Origin: Chimonanthus salicifolius
Lineage: Eukaryota > Streptophyta > Magnoliopsida > Laurales > Calycanthaceae
DNA length: 64,000 bases
Direction of reading: 5' to 3'
Assembly: GCA_013350335.1 (NCBI GenBank)
Contig: CM023540.1
Span: forward strand, 1 to 64,000
Part shown: positions 12,440-25,030 of the stretch, piece by piece
Numbering within the stretch: position 1 is the stretch's first letter
Layout of the letters: the number at the start of each line of letters is the position of its first letter
Position numbers and translations under genes: made by a program
The notes under the pieces: generated by a model
The model's input: only the letters and a program-made list of their open reading frames with translations
Told to the model about the DNA's origin: nothing
Database searches by the model: none

Positions 12440-12979
12440 TTAAAACACGCCCTCAAAATCCCTCAAAAGACAGTTCAGCTCCATGGAACGGTGAAGAAAT
12501 TCATGGCTTGGTTCAGATCCCATCCCGTCGTCACTTGAATTGGAAATGAGCTGCTTAAGCAACCCAGGCGAATCAGCTTGCAGTAGTTTCTCTAGGCTCT
12601 GCTTGCTAGCCCAGAACACTGCTCCTTCGGCCTCACCTGTGAGGCAATGTCTTCTCACACACCATAAATTCCATACGTTTTTCTTTTCACATATCCCCGG
12701 TCCCGAGCTTTGCAACCATTGGATGTTGAGCACCAGATTCGACCCATCTAGATTAATGGGATGCATGTCGATGTTGAATTGATAGCCTTGGATTGCAACT
12801 GCCACATTCTTACAAATCCCTGTATATTCCAGTTGATTCCCTCCGATCACCATCACCTGGAAGGAACGGGAGGGTTGAATGGGACACTCAAGTTGCCAGG
12901 CTAGCCCCACATTGATGAAGTTGTCGGTGCTCCGCTCTCTACCAACATGGAGAGATGTCGACCCTTGAGGAGCCTTCAC
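12440..12979 (-). pseudogene. Gypsy retropepsin domain, second decayed element
   Basis: A single 179-codon open frame: FINVGLAWQLECPIQPSRSF, QVMVIGGNQLEYTGICKNVA, LDGSNLVLNIQWLQSSGP. This is the protease region of a Gypsy family distinct from Gypsy-1 and -2. The DSG active-site triplet is not preserved (ERSTDNFIN in its place). Its gag lies at 16.1-16.87 kb, separated by the Copia relic. Confidence 0.7.
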
Positions 12980-12992
12980 ACTTCAACCAACG

Positions 12993-13091
12993 CTTGAGAT
13001 CTTGAGTTTTTGAGCTTCTCTCTTCAAGGCAATGCTTCACCTAAGTCACAGAATTGACAAACAGGTGACTCGGCAAGCCGGGGCACTAACA
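12993..13091 (-). repeat. SIRE-like LTR start, fragment
   Basis: In minus orientation it reads TGTTAGTGCCCCGGCTTGCC and a GTCAATTC..TGAC block, matching the beginning of the solo LTR at 5,530. About 100 bp only. Confidence 0.5.
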
Positions 13092-13127
13092 GAGTTGAAT
13101 CGCGACTCGTATGTTTGCCAACATTGC

Positions 13128-13157
13128 TAATTTTTTTTTTTATTCTATTTGTCTACA
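13128..13157 (+). repeat. Copia 5' LTR, terminal remnant
   Basis: The T-rich stretch ending TTGTCTACA matches the end of the 3' LTR at 16,079 (TTTTTCTACA). The rest of the 5' LTR has been lost. Confidence 0.6.
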
Positions 13158-13172
13158 TGGTATCAGCCAAGG
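13158..13172 (+). other. Primer-binding site (initiator-Met tRNA type)
   Basis: TGGTATCAGCCAAGG starts directly after the LTR terminus CTACA. TGGTATCAG is the usual complement of plant initiator-Met tRNA in Copia elements. Confidence 0.75.
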
Positions 13173-13985
13173 ACGGTTCTTGTGTTCGCTCTGACCTTTT
13201 TTTCTCTATTTCTAGGCGTCACTTTCTACAACAGCTTTTTTCGGGCGAAGATCTCTCTTTTCGGCGAAGGTTTTGCCTGTGGGGACCCATCTACCCTACT
13301 GTTTTTGCAAACTCTTTCTATCCATAGGGTTGGATTACTTATCTGGAGGACCAAGCCCGCCTTCTGCCCCCCTTCTTCCAAGACATATTTGTCGTTCCTT
13401 CCTGTAGCAGATTCAGTTTTTTCCCTTCGATCCAACAGGATCCTCCTTCTCTGCATCTTGGATTCACACTACTGTATTCGCCTTTGACCCACCTATCTCC
13501 GCCCTAGGTGGACCTAGGTTTTCAGTCAACTGTGGGTCCCTCTTTCTCCATTTCTTCCGCAGCTGCCAGAGACGCACTTAACCCAGTTTTTTGGGCTCTT
13601 CTGCTTGGATCTACTAGCTCTTGCAGATTTCAGGCTTCCCATCAAGCCTCCTAGGATCTCCCCTTCCTGTGCTTTCATCGCACTTGGCTACCCACCTTGC
13701 ATCAACAGTGGGACCCACTTTTTGGGCTTTCTTCTTGCTGCCAGAGACATTTGGGTACCCAGTTTTGGGTCCCTTTTTTGCAGGATCTGGGAGGAATAGA
13801 CCAGTCCGTATTTGGTTTCTCCTCCTCTACTTTCGCCTCTACCTCTAAATTATATCGGTGTGGATTTTTCATCTAGATTCTGTAGTGTGGGGTCCATGAT
13901 ACACTTCTTTTCAGATTTGCTGTGGAATCTTCTCCTTGGGTCGATATTTGTGATATATCATTGCTTTGGATTTCGCCTCAGCCTC

Positions 13986-15819
13986 ATGGCATCATCTTCT
14001 ACATCTCCCGCTTCTTCACCAGATATGTCCTCTTCTGGCTCTCCACAGATTGGACAGATCATGACGGTGTTACTAAATGAGACCAATTACTTTGAATGGT
14101 CCGATTCTTCAACGATGTTCTTAACTGCGAGGCAACTTTCTTCGTATATCGATGGTACTGCCCCCAAACTAGCAAAGACTGATTCTACATTCTCCACCTA
14201 GACTGCCAATAACACTCTGGTCCAGGCTTGGCTTCTTCACTCATGGAAGCTCATGTACGGCATCTTGTTTATACACTTCCTACCGCTAAAGCCGTCTGGG
14301 ACACTGTAAAGACTCTGAACTCTGATGGGGATAACTTCGCCCGTATGTATGAATTATCTCAGACCATTGTCACTCTCTAGATGAGTTCTACTCTGTCTTA
14401 CTTCGTGATGATCAGCGTCACCTTTTTATGACTCCTATGCTGGCTGAACATTTTACCCTGGTCACCACCCATTCTTTCTCTCTTTCTCCGACTTATGGGC
14501 CTCCAGCTTCCCATGGCAAGGATCCTTCTTTTGATCCTCGTAAAGACACCAAAGGCTCACGGAAGAAGGGGGCCCGATTTTGCACCTATTGCAAGATGAA
14601 ATACCACAACATTGACTCTTGCTACAAGTTACATGGGCGACCTAAGCAAGCCAAATCTCTCCGTTGCACCTACTGCTTTTTCCTCTGATGTGGCTCATGA
14701 TAGTGCCCCTGTGACTCGACATGACTTTAACTTAATATTGTAATGACTGGAGCGCCTTGAGCCCTCTCAGGTTTCCAATGTTGTCTCCTCTACATCAGGT
14801 ACTGAATCATCTGCCCACCATGCCTCTCATCATTCTTGGATTGTCGATTCTAGTGCTACTGACCATATGGCTAGTATGTCTACCCTCTTCTTTTCTCTTT
14901 CTCCTATTTCTTGTGGTAAGGTTAAATTAGCCAAGGGCTCAGACACTGCTATTGTTGGGAAATGGACTGTTTCAGTCTCTCCTCATTTAGACCTTCCCTT
15001 TGTTTTGCATGTTCCAAATCTCTCCCTCAATTTGTTATATGTTAGTGCCTTGACTAAACATTTGAATTGCTTGGTCATATTCTCTCTCTCTCGTGGCCTC
15101 TATTTCTTTCAGAGAAAGTATGCCTTGGATCTCCTCTTGGAAGCTAGCTATTCTAGCTGCAAACCCGTGGATACTCCGTTGGATGTGAATACTAAGTTAT
15201 TTGCCTTTGATGGAACCTTTCTTGACACACCAAGTTTCTATCAGAAACTTGTCCGAAAGCTCATTTATCTCACCATCATGAGACCGGACTTATCTTATGT
15301 TGTTGGTGTTGTCAGCCAATTCATGCATGAACCACGGGACACTCACCTTCATGCTATGTTCTGCACTCTTCGATATATATTAAGGCTCATCCGAGTCATA
15401 GTTTTTTCAATGCACACCAGCCTACTTGTCCGGCTCACGATTATTCTGATGCTGATTGGGCTAGCTATCCGGATGATCGCCACTCTACTACTGGTTATTG
15501 TGTTTTCTTGGGCTCCCATTTAGTTGCCTGGCGAAGCAAGAAGCAATTAGTTGTTGTTCGTTCCTGTGCTGAGGCTGAATATCGTGCCATGACTGATATT
15601 ACTTCTGAATTGTTGTGGCTTCGACAATTCCATACTGAATTGGGCTTTGCTCCTGCCAATTCACTCGTCATGTTCTGTGACAATCAGGTGGCCATCAACA
15701 TTGCCTCTAATCTAGTATTTCATAAGTGGACTAAACACATTGAAGTTGATTGTCACTTTATCCGTCTGCATATTTCAGAAGGGCGACTTTTTACTCCTCA
15801 TCTGACATCTTCTAACTAG
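13986..15819 (+). pseudogene. Copia gag-pol relic lacking integrase and most of RT
   Basis: Begins MASSSTSPASSPDMSSSG with gag signatures (VLLNETNYFEWSDS). It continues to a Copia knuckle (CTYCKMKYHNIDSCYKLHGR) and protease region (SWIVDSSATDHMASM, DSS in place of DSG/DTG). After about 15,110 it jumps to the end of RT and RNase H: KPVDTPLDVNTKL, YQKLVRKLIYLTIMRPDLSY, SKKQLVVVRSCAEAEYRAM, CDNQVAINIASN. Integrase and the RT core are deleted. Stops and frameshifts occur throughout. Confidence 0.8.
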
Positions 15820-15821
15820 CT

Positions 15822-15831
15822 TGAGGGGGAG
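15822..15831 (+). other. Copia polypurine tract
   Basis: TGAGGGGGAG directly before the TGTTGTGGG start of the 3' LTR. Confidence 0.7.
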
Positions 15832-16079
15832 TGTTGTGGGATCTATGTTAGAACACACAAGGGTTGTGGGACCCACATCGGAGCAGTGTTGACTAAAATA
15901 TCATTAGTTGTGTAATTGATTGTAGATAACCATTGGGTTATTTTTTTCCTAATATAGATCCCTAGATTACTCTCATTCTTTTATATATACTTGTATCCAT
16001 ACAGTGTATCGACATACAATCAATACAATATTCAGAGAATTTCTTCTCTAATTTCTTTTATTTATTCTCTTTTTCTACA
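15832..16079 (+). repeat. Copia 3' LTR
   Basis: A 248-bp LTR, TGTTGTGGGATC...TTTCTACA, preceded by the polypurine tract. TATATATACTTG near 15,981 is a likely TATA region. Confidence 0.75.
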
Positions 16080-16870
16080 CTCTTGGCCTAAGTGTTGTTT
16101 CACTCGTATGACTCGTTGGAGAGTTGGCCGGCTGCACCACCCGTCGCTGCTTTGACAACTTATCATCCTATAATCATGTGGGCCCAATCCCACCAGAATA
16201 ATGGTAGTCTTAAAAGATTTTCATCTCTAATGAAGCTCTGGACTAGAGCCTTTTCAAGCTCATCCTTGAACACGTGTTGCCAACCTCCCAAATTTAATTT
16301 GATATTCCCGAATCGAGCCTGTTTGTTTCAACTTGTCGAGGACTAGAGCCTTTTCAAGCTCATCCTTGAACACGTGTTGCCAACCTCCCAAATTTAATTT
16401 GATATTCCCGAATCGAGCCTGTTTGTTTCAACTTGTCGAGGGCCTTGTCAAAATCGACATATTCACTCCGTATTTCACTCAAATGGATTCAGTAAATCGG
16501 TCCAGCATACTGCTTTGTGAATGGTTTCATTCCATTCCATTACGTTCCGGGGCTTCTCCTTCCAAATGGAAGGATGTCGATAGTACTTTGTCGCCCTCAA
16601 GGGTCGCTTGATATTTAAAAAATTGCTCGGCCTGATAGATGCAGCCTATGAGATCTTCCTTGAAAAATCGAGAAAATTTGACTCTAGGAAACCGGGTCTG
16701 GATTCCTTTCTTGCTAACTGAATCTCCATTCGATGAATCTGTCTCGTCCTCGTGTCGATCACACAAAACGGATGCTGCTACTCATTCGTATTTGGCTGAT
16801 AAGGCAGCCACTATTTCCTTCAATTCCGTCACAAAACTGGAAAAGGAAAAGGAAAAGGAAGGAGAAATCT
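16080..16870 (-). pseudogene. Gypsy gag fragment interrupted from its protease by the Copia relic
   Basis: The minus strand encodes RFPRVKFSRFFKEDLIGCIY, AEQFFKYQATLEGDKVL and FHLEGEAPE, then KLKQTGSIREYQIKF. This is the R-F-PRF-G-DP-W....FHLEGEA pattern of Gypsy gag. It contains a perfect 100-bp tandem duplication (16,241-16,440) that breaks the frame. It probably belongs with the protease at 12,440-12,979. Confidence 0.65.
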
Positions 16871-17561
16871 AGAGAATGACCAAACTTTTTTTTTTTTGGT
16901 TGCATTTCCATTCATTTGAACAGATATATACAATACTAAAGTGTGTTTCTTCAAGATATTTTTCCCTTAACTTTGGGATTTACAATCAATTACAAATCAG
17001 TTACAACAAAACAAGATTCTAGTCAAAATGCAACTTTTTGAGCATTCAATGTTCTAAAAGAAACATGACAAAGTATATTTTTTTTCTTCATCATAAATTC
17101 TTTTAGGCATCAAACAAGTTGCTGAATTATTAGATGACCAAGAATGTTGCTCTTCAGGATGGCTGTGTTGTCCCTCGTTTTTTTTTTTTTGAGAGGTTTC
17201 TTCATTTTATAGTAGCTTTCCAAACTTTTCTATCTATGCTGGAACTGTTGCCTCATGGAATCCTGAATGTTTTTCTTTACTCATTAATGTAAGCTATCTT
17301 AAATCTGTCAGTACAAATTAGATAGTATTTATTGGATAATCCGACAAATGCTACTTGTCAGGTCACAATAGTCACATGCCATATCTTGCAATTGCGACCA
17401 CAGATATGTACTTGTCGAGTACACATGTGGTTCTATCGATTAGCATGTGTTCTATTCCAAGCTTAAGGCAATTTTTTGAGATTCTAGCTGATTGACCTTA
17501 TCGTTTGTGTTGTTGTCTTTTTTATGTATTTAAAAGAACTTTTTTTTTGGTTATTGTGCAG
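16871..17561. other. Intron sequence with two poly-T starts
   Basis: Poly-T tracts at about 16,890 and 17,180 look like tails of minus-oriented retroposon fragments. The remainder is AT-rich intron leading to exon e7. Confidence 0.4.
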
Positions 17562-17623
17562 ACATTGTTCTCTAAGTTGGATAGGCTTCTTGCACCTAAT
17601 AGGCCTTGCCATAGTAGCTTGTG
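17562..17623 (+). CDS. Poly(A) polymerase/CCA-transferase-like gene, exon e7
   Basis: A 62-nt exon encoding TLFSKLDRLLAPNRPCHSSL plus two bases (TG) of a Trp codon. It lies between a TTGTGCAG acceptor and a GTAAGT donor. The leftover TG joins the first base of e8 to give TGG, so the family motif HSSLW(I/V)GILAFH is kept across the intron. The exon is intact although it sits between two transposon-filled introns of 15.4 and 8.7 kb. Confidence 0.88.
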
Positions 17624-18535
17624 GTAAGTACAGTTTCTTTAATATTTTTTCATATTATTATTTTATTGTCGTCATCTTCGTTAGCATTATCATATTGGAA
17701 AAGTAGATTTTCTATTTTTGCAAAAGAAATTTTAGAATTCTTATTGGGCTGAATGGCTTTATCACTCTCTCAAAAAAATAAAAAAAGAAAAAAGAAAAAA
17801 AAAGGCTGCATGGTTTTATAATTAGAGAGCCTACAATCGTATTCAATGATTTTTTGACATTATTTTTATTTTTGTATATACAGACATTATCGTCTATCTT
17901 TACTAAAAGAAGTCTCCGATTATGGTAGGTTGAAACAATACTTAAATGTGGGTCCAAGTGGCATCCATTGGCCGTTCTCATGAAAGTCTTTAGGGGTATA
18001 AATCATCTGGGCCCACATGGATAGGTGGGTTTAAAAAGGCCTTGTCTTATATATAATATAACGCTTATAAATTTCATCTTGAATGAATAAAAGTACCATG
18101 TTTCTTAAGGTTCTTAAAGTTTTACATTTATCTTATGATGGAAATTCATGAATTGGTGTCACATGAGCTTTAAAAGTCAAATTGGGTACGAGTACGATTC
18201 ATGAAGGGTAGGTGGGTTTAGGGGGATTTAATCCATTCGGTCTACTATGGGCCCTACAAACCAATGTCTGCAGATTAGATGAAGATTGAAGATGAAGACT
18301 TCATTTCCCTAGCACACAAGATCTTTGCTTCTAGAAGAATTGAAGACATCATACATCATGCATAAAATTGGAAGCCATGTTCATCAATTGGGTGACCCCA
18401 TGATGAGACTAACCATGAAATTGTTCAATTAGCCATAATTGAGTATAAGAGAAATATTGGTGCCAAAGACCTGCATTTTCAACTCCAAAAGCCTCCTCCT
18501 AAATTGACCCAAATCAGTCCAAGTTTATGTCATAT
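17624..18535. other. Intron sequence
   Basis: No feature recognised beyond a poly-A-rich stretch at 17,770-17,805. Confidence 0.5.
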
Positions 18536-18628
18536 GGGTCCAATCAATGTTGTTAAATTTGCACGATTCATGGTTCGAATCATGCGATTCAAATCGAATC
18601 GTGGCCTCCAACGAGCCAAATCGCTTAC

Positions 18629-21600
18629 TGTAATAACCCGACCCTTTAAATTAGAAAAATAACAAATTTTTAGAATTACTAACTCGGCTTTGTGACTGGT
18701 TATATGATAGGGTATGGAAAGAGCTTCCCAAAAAGGGATTATGTGACCCGATCAGAGCTCGTTTGCTTAGTGACTCAGCCCGATGAAGTTCGGAGGGCAT
18801 TTTAGACATTATTTAAATGTCTTTTGTTTTACATATAAAATCATGAATAGTCTTATAAACCTCTTGAGTGTGAATGACCAGTCTTCTGATATATTCAGAC
18901 CTTGAAATTCACACACATATTAAGTTTTTGAGTACGCTATTCAGTGGTATTTTCGGAATTTCACGAGTATTCTTCAAAACGTGTATTTTACATAGGCTTT
19001 TATCTAAAAGCCCCGATTTTTAAGAGACCCCGCATTCAGAAAATTAGTAAACTCAGATCACATTCGATCTGTATTTTATCAAACTCTTTGACATATTTAG
19101 AATGTCGAAATGAGTATTTTAAACACTTGTTTCGAAGTGTCAAAATTATGGTGACTATAAGCCTTCGATTTTATTAAAACATTGACTTTGTGAAAAATAC
19201 CCTATTTTTGGTGTCAAAACAAAAAGTGAACGTTCTACCGCAGGTAAACCCCGTGTTCTTAACACACCTGCGGTGTCGGATTTTCATGAGTTAAGGTCTA
19301 ATATAGACAAACAGAAAAAGGGTAAGGTAACAGTAATTTTTACTGTTACCTAAGATAAGATTTTTTTCATCTTATCTTTCTGCCGACAGTCTTAAAAGCT
19401 GAGATTTTGCCGACACTTTTAACTCTCAGGGTTGATCCAGCAGATATCAAATAGTGTTTTTAAACCCTTATAAATAGGTGCATTCGGTTTCGGTTAAAAA
19501 TCACAAATTTACAAAGCATTTTCTCAGTTTTTTTTCATTTTTCTCTGCTGCCAGACGTTTACTGTTGCCCTAAGCAGTTATCTTAATTTTTCAGAAGATT
19601 TCTGTAAATGTTTATTTTGAATTAATATTTTTAGTTTGTATACCTCATTAAGAGGAAGCTAGATATTTAATTTCATCAAAAAATGACTTACGGTTTGCTC
19701 TATAAAAATAAGAGAAGAAAATATAAAAAAATCGAAAAATCCACCCATGAATAGTGATTTGTGGCGCACCGTGCTGGCCCTAAATTGTCAGAAGGGCATT
19801 TTGGTAATTTGATAATTCGGATGAACAGTGCCCGTGAACAGTAACTGATGGCATTTTCGTAATTTCGGTGAACAGTACTATGAATAGTGTCGAGTGATAT
19901 TTTCGTAATTTCAGTGAACAGTACCCTGATGGCATTTTTGTAAATTTTATGAACAATACTGTGAATAATGCCCAGTGGCATTTTTCGTAATTTCAGTAAA
20001 CAGTATTGTGAATAGTGCCCAGGGGCATTTTGGTAATTTTGGATATTTTTGGAGGGCAAAAACGTAATTTTTGAAAAAGTTACAAAAATGAATTTTATGT
20101 TGTTTTAGCTTAAAAATATTCGTGTTAGACCACTTAGGGGCTTATTTTTAGTCCGAATTAGGCTCAGGGGCAAAATCGTATTTTTTACAAAATTGCATGA
20201 AAACTCTATAAATATATTGTCATGATATTCCAAACGCTTAGGAGTATATACTATCACTATATAGTGTTATTATACATTGTATTTACACTGTTTTCCGTTT
20301 TAAATAGATTACTGAAAAACACTCGCCGACCGAAGGTGAGGAGATTCAACCGCATTATGTGTTTGCTAAAATGCATCTCATTTTGCATTCAATACAATGT
20401 TTCTTTTACCATTAGCCCTATGGCAATGAGTGGATATTCGTGGTCATCTTTATTGACGGAAAGGATGTAATGGGATTAGAATGCGATACCGACACTGTTC
20501 ACACATAAGGAGGTAATTATGAGTTTCTGCATATGAAACGTGAACTTGAGAGTGTTTCGAGATGTCGAGATCTAGTCATCCTAAAATGGAGTACGGAACT
20601 CACTTATTTCTGGAGACTACTTGGTATTGTGATATGGGTGATCTGATGATAGATCAGGTATCCAACAGTGATTCTGATAGAAATATGCATTTTGTGTATA
20701 ACTGATATATTGCAGGATAATTAGTCTATGCAATAAATGATGAGTATAGGGTAGACGTACCCCATTGGAGATAACGGTAACACTTATTTGTGTTATAATG
20801 TAACTCGTTGGTGGGCTTTTAACCTGTGTTTAGTTTTTTCAGCATAATATATACTGATTGCTGATATTTGTATTATGATCCATGCGGGAGGGCTTAAGAA
20901 TCTATGTTAGCTGAGTGAGGTTATTATGATCATATGTGTGAAAGATGTTATGTGGGGTTAACAATTATGTTTAAATCCATGTGTTGATGTGCATATTGAT
21001 TGATGTACTGTGCATATCAAATTACCTCACACCAATGTATGAAGTACGTAGCTCGTGGAGGGTACTGGTACGAGATGTATTTAAAATAAGGGTTGTGTGA
21101 AGCACTGAGCATGAATTTGCCGGCGGTGTAGGAAACGTATTACTCGCGATTAGGGGAGAACCGTAGACCTCGTTTGGCGGGGGTATCTTTTTGAGAAATG
21201 AAGGGCATTTCATGGTAGATAAGTGTGTTAACATTATTGTACATGATTTTTGAGTGTATAAACTGTTGTTTGATAACATGTCTATTGTGTTGATAATATG
21301 CTTTGTTATCCAGAACTTGTTGTTTTCTCTTCATTGAGTTTGTAAACCTCATACCCTTTACGAAACAGGAAACCCAGAGGACGAAGGACAGGAGGATCTT
21401 CAGCTGTAGTTAGGGTGGAGACCCTTTAACTATCTACCCAAATGTTGGGATTTTATGTTTAACTTAGTAGACATTGTACGTATGAACATGCAATGAAATA
21501 AACCCTTTATGGTGTTCGTTTGAAATACTGTAGGATGTAATAAAGTCTACTTCGTTTCTGATGTGCAATTCTGATGTTGATGGAATCGATTGATGATAAA

Positions 21601-21933
21601 TGTTAGGTAGATCATGTGTGACATTTTCTATTTGGACTTTCCTAAGAGGTTAAGTTATAGATTATATGTTGGTTAGTAATGTATTCACATACTATGCGTC
21701 GAGGTGAAATCTGTCGAGGTTTTGGGTTTTAAGCGGGCCCATGGTGCCCTCCATCTGCCTAGGATTTTTACTGGCTAGATATGGTTGGCTCCGAGGCTGC
21801 CAAATGTTAGATCCAAACTTGGTCATAAGAGATGTTAAAATCCATAAGATGATTTCCGCAAAGGCTCAATATTGTGTTAGAAAAAAAAAAAAAAAATCTC
21901 ACGTCAGTGGGCCCAGAGGGTCGGGGCGTGACA
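18629..21933 (+). repeat. Solo LTR, 3.3 kb, with TSD CTTAC
   Basis: Starts TGTAATAACCCGACCC and ends GGGTCGGGGCGTGACA, with CTTAC on both sides (18,624-18,628 and 21,934-21,938). TATA box TATAAATAG near 19,470. No coding internal region. An inverted relative lies at 37,696-41,046. A Tekay/Del-like LTR is suggested by the TGTAAxxxCCCG terminus. Confidence 0.8.
19800..20045 (+). repeat. Degenerate tandem repeat inside the solo LTR
   Basis: Four to five copies of a roughly 50-70-bp unit containing GAACAGT..., GAATAGTG and GGCATTTTCGTAATTT. Confidence 0.6.
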
Positions 21934-23737
21934 CTTACAGTATTCTAAATGGAAGAAAATCATACGATTTTGGAGGGATTTTGGAGGTGAATCGCAAATC
22001 GTACGATTCACCTCCATGAATCGTAGAGTCATGCGATTCTGCGAAAGAAGGAATAGATCTATGGAAGATTTGGAAATTGTGTTTTTGCAGGGCTTTTAAA
22101 GGAAAGTACCTCTCTTTTTCTTCTTCCTCTTTTCTCTTTCTTCTTCATCGTTGGCTCTCTGCTGCCGTTTCCTCTTTTCTCCTTCGTCTCTGCTCTGTCG
22201 CTCCTAAGTTTTTTCCTTCCTTCGGTCTAGCGATGCAAATTGGGAAGTGGGAACCCTATATTTAACTTCTCATGTTGCCGTCCTTCTGTGAGGGTGCTAA
22301 TGAGGTCTTTGACCCTTTTTTCTTGCCGTCAGCTAAGCGTGTTTGATTTTTTTTTTTTAGTTAAGACATCTATTTAATTTTTTACTATCTTTTTCCTTTT
22401 TATTAACAAATTTCTTTTTTCTCTCTTTTCAATCTTTTTATAATTATATCTATTTTAAAAAATAAATAGTTTTATTTATTTTTTTTTTAATTTATTTGGT
22501 GGATGTTATTAAGGGTTATTTAAAACTTTAAATGCTATTGATTTATTATCTGGTACACTAATAAGATTTCAATTAAATAGTTATTATTTAAAATAGTACA
22601 ATAATTGTTTTAACAATTATTATTTAAAATAGTACATATCTCAATTAAACAATTATTATTAAAATAGTACACTAACTATTTTAACATATTTTCCATTACC
22701 TAGTCAGATATTTTAAAATATCTGGTGTCCCTGTTCTTATAACTTTATGAAACCAAGCATTATTAATTTTTATAATTTAATATCACATGCACCCAATATT
22801 TTAATTCATGTCTAACTATATAATAAAAATTGTTTGAAATTATGCTAGATACTTTTAAAATAGGGCTTTTTCATTCAAAATACCTCAAAAGCTATGCAAT
22901 TTGGAAAACTTGCTTAAAAATTATGAAATTGGGTCAGAGTGCCTCTAGCACTTTGTCAGACTTTTTATAGACGAAATTATCCATGCTGCTTTTTAGAATC
23001 ACAACAATGCCACACAAAAGCCAATACAACGATAGAACCTACAAAACGAGGACTTTAATATGAAAATTGACGCTTTATCCCTCCCTCTTCTCTCTCTTGT
23101 TTCCACGCAAACGACTGAGAGAATGAGGTGGCCGATGGACGTGTGGTCTATTCCAGGTTGAGGGTGTTTCTCAGGCTTGCACAGATGGGGAATAGTTGCA
23201 GCCAGATGCAGCAGTCACCAACAAAGCGGTGGAACTGCTAGTCAATGTTGTTGCTTGATGGTTTGAAGCTAATGATGTGCTGAGAGGTGGGGGGAGACCG
23301 TATAACTGAGAGAGAACCGGCCGAGGGAAAATAAAACACAAGATATTTTCCTCCCTCGTCACCTGCTTTTCCTCCTCTTCCTCTTCTTCCTCGCAGTAGC
23401 TCTCTCCCTTGGAGAAACTCCATCACACCACAATTATTTTCCTTCTCTCCCCTTTCCATTGTATCTAAAGATAGAAGAGAAGAGAAAAAGTAGGTCTTTA
23501 GCTATATGTTTGCAAGAGAATTTCTTGACCCAGTCAGAAAACAGATAGAGAGAAAAGAGAATTTTTCATGCCCGTGAGACCCAAAAGGAAAATAGAAGAA
23601 GGGACATTAGGTAAAGAGTCGGTGCCTTCTTTGACTGAGATGTTTAGATGCCATGAGTGAGAACAGCTGCGAACTTATTGACTTTTAGACTCTTGGCTTC
23701 TTTGTTACACCCTTGAAACTTCCCAAAACTACACCAA

Positions 23738-23885
23738 TTTTTTGCTCAAAGGGAAGAGGAAGGAAACCAAAGTAGAGAGAGAGAGAGAGAGAGAGAAGAG
23801 AGAGAGCCCCCACGAATTATCTACTATGCCCATTTTTTGCTCAAAGGGAAGAGGAAGGAAAACAAAGTAGAGAGAGAGAGAAGTA
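23738..23885 (-). repeat. Local duplication with GA repeat
   Basis: A segment TTTTTTGCTCAAAGGGAAGA...GTAGAGAGAGAG occurs at about 23,738 and again at about 23,831, separated by a long GA run. Confidence 0.6.
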
Positions 23886-23911
23886 GGGCCCCATGAATTA
23901 ACTGGTTGGGC

Positions 23912-24288
23912 TCATCTGAGCTTGTCTTTGTCCCTTTCATCATTTGGGTGTGAATATTTTCCGTCACTGATGACCCCAAAAGCCAGTTGTTCTGATTTCT
24001 GAGAGGCCTGGGCTTGCAATTGATTTCCTCTAGTGTAAGAAAGACATAAAGAAGAATTTTGACGCACAGATGTATTTGCTGATCGGAAGCACTGCAGATG
24101 TAAGAAGAAGAATTCCACTGGAGAAAAGTGTACAAGAAGGAATTGTCACCACAGTTGACTGAAGAATCTCCGAAGATGAAAAAGGCAGAGATGGGCGATT
24201 GGCCTTGGGCAGAAGGCAGGAGCGTAAATTGACTAGAAAGAATGGCAAAGGCGAAGAGAAGACCAGCCATTGGTATTCTCCTTTCCAT
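23912..24288 (-). pseudogene. GDSL esterase/lipase first-exon fragment captured in Pack-MULE
   Basis: The minus-strand frame starts MERRIPMAGLLFAFAILSS with a hydrophobic signal peptide, then SPISAFFIFGDSSVNCGDNS. The latter is block I of plant GDSL esterases (FxFGDSxxDxGxN), including the nucleophile Ser of GDS. The Asp after SSV is Asn here. NSSSYICSASDQQIH follows, resembling the next part of the family, after which similarity fades. Blocks II, III and V with the other catalytic residues are absent. The full protein would be about 350 residues; about 80 remain. Confidence 0.65.
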
Positions 24289-24589
24289 CTCGTCTTTCTT
24301 ATTTTTGGAAAATAAAAGGCGCTAACGTTTTGGGAAATAAAACGTCATGTGAAAAGGGGTTAGCGTCCGTGTCCACTTGCGACCTCAGCGTGAGGAGAAA
24401 AAATTGAAACGTGTGGGCGTTAGAGACCACGGACTTTCTTTTTTCCAAAGTATCGTCCATTTAATAGGGGGTATACGGTTAGAAAAGATGATGGTGCAAG
24501 TATCACTTTTCAAGTAGTTTGGAAAAAAATAAAGTTTTATTAAAAGTGGTGTACCATAATTAAAAAAAGGGTGCAAAAATCACTCTCCC

Positions 24590-25030
24590 ATTTTTTTCAT
24601 GTTAAAGCACATTTTTTATATTTAAGTGTTTTTCTCATTTAAAGTGCTTTTTTCATGTTAAAGTGGATTTTTTATGGTAAAATGGATTTTTTTATATTAA
24701 AGTGGCTTTTTTTTATGTTAAAGTTAATTTTTTTACGTTAAAGCATTTTTTCCATATTAAAGCACTTTTTCATGTTGAAGCGGCTTTTTTTATGTTAAAG
24801 TGCTTTTTTCCATTTCAAAGCGTGTTTTTTTTTTTTTTCATTTTAAAATGAATTTTTATGTTAAAGCACTTTTTATATTGAAGCGCTTTTTAATGTTAAA
24901 GTGGATTTTTTTATATTAAAACATTTTTTCATGTTTAAGTGCATTTTTTTTAATATTAAAGCACATTTTTTTTAATGGTAAAGCATTTTTTTTCATATGA
25001 AAGCATTTTACTTTTCATGTTAAAGTGCTT
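24590..25030. repeat. Degenerate short tandem array
   Basis: About fifteen imperfect units built on TTTTTCATGTTAAAGTGC. The unit resembles the subterminal TTTAATATGAAAAT of the Pack-MULE TIR. Confidence 0.65.

Noticed and set aside
23171..23459. Possible second captured gene fragment on the minus strand of the Pack-MULE
   Set aside because: Open frames of 63-73 codons, but composition is low-complexity and no domain is recognised.
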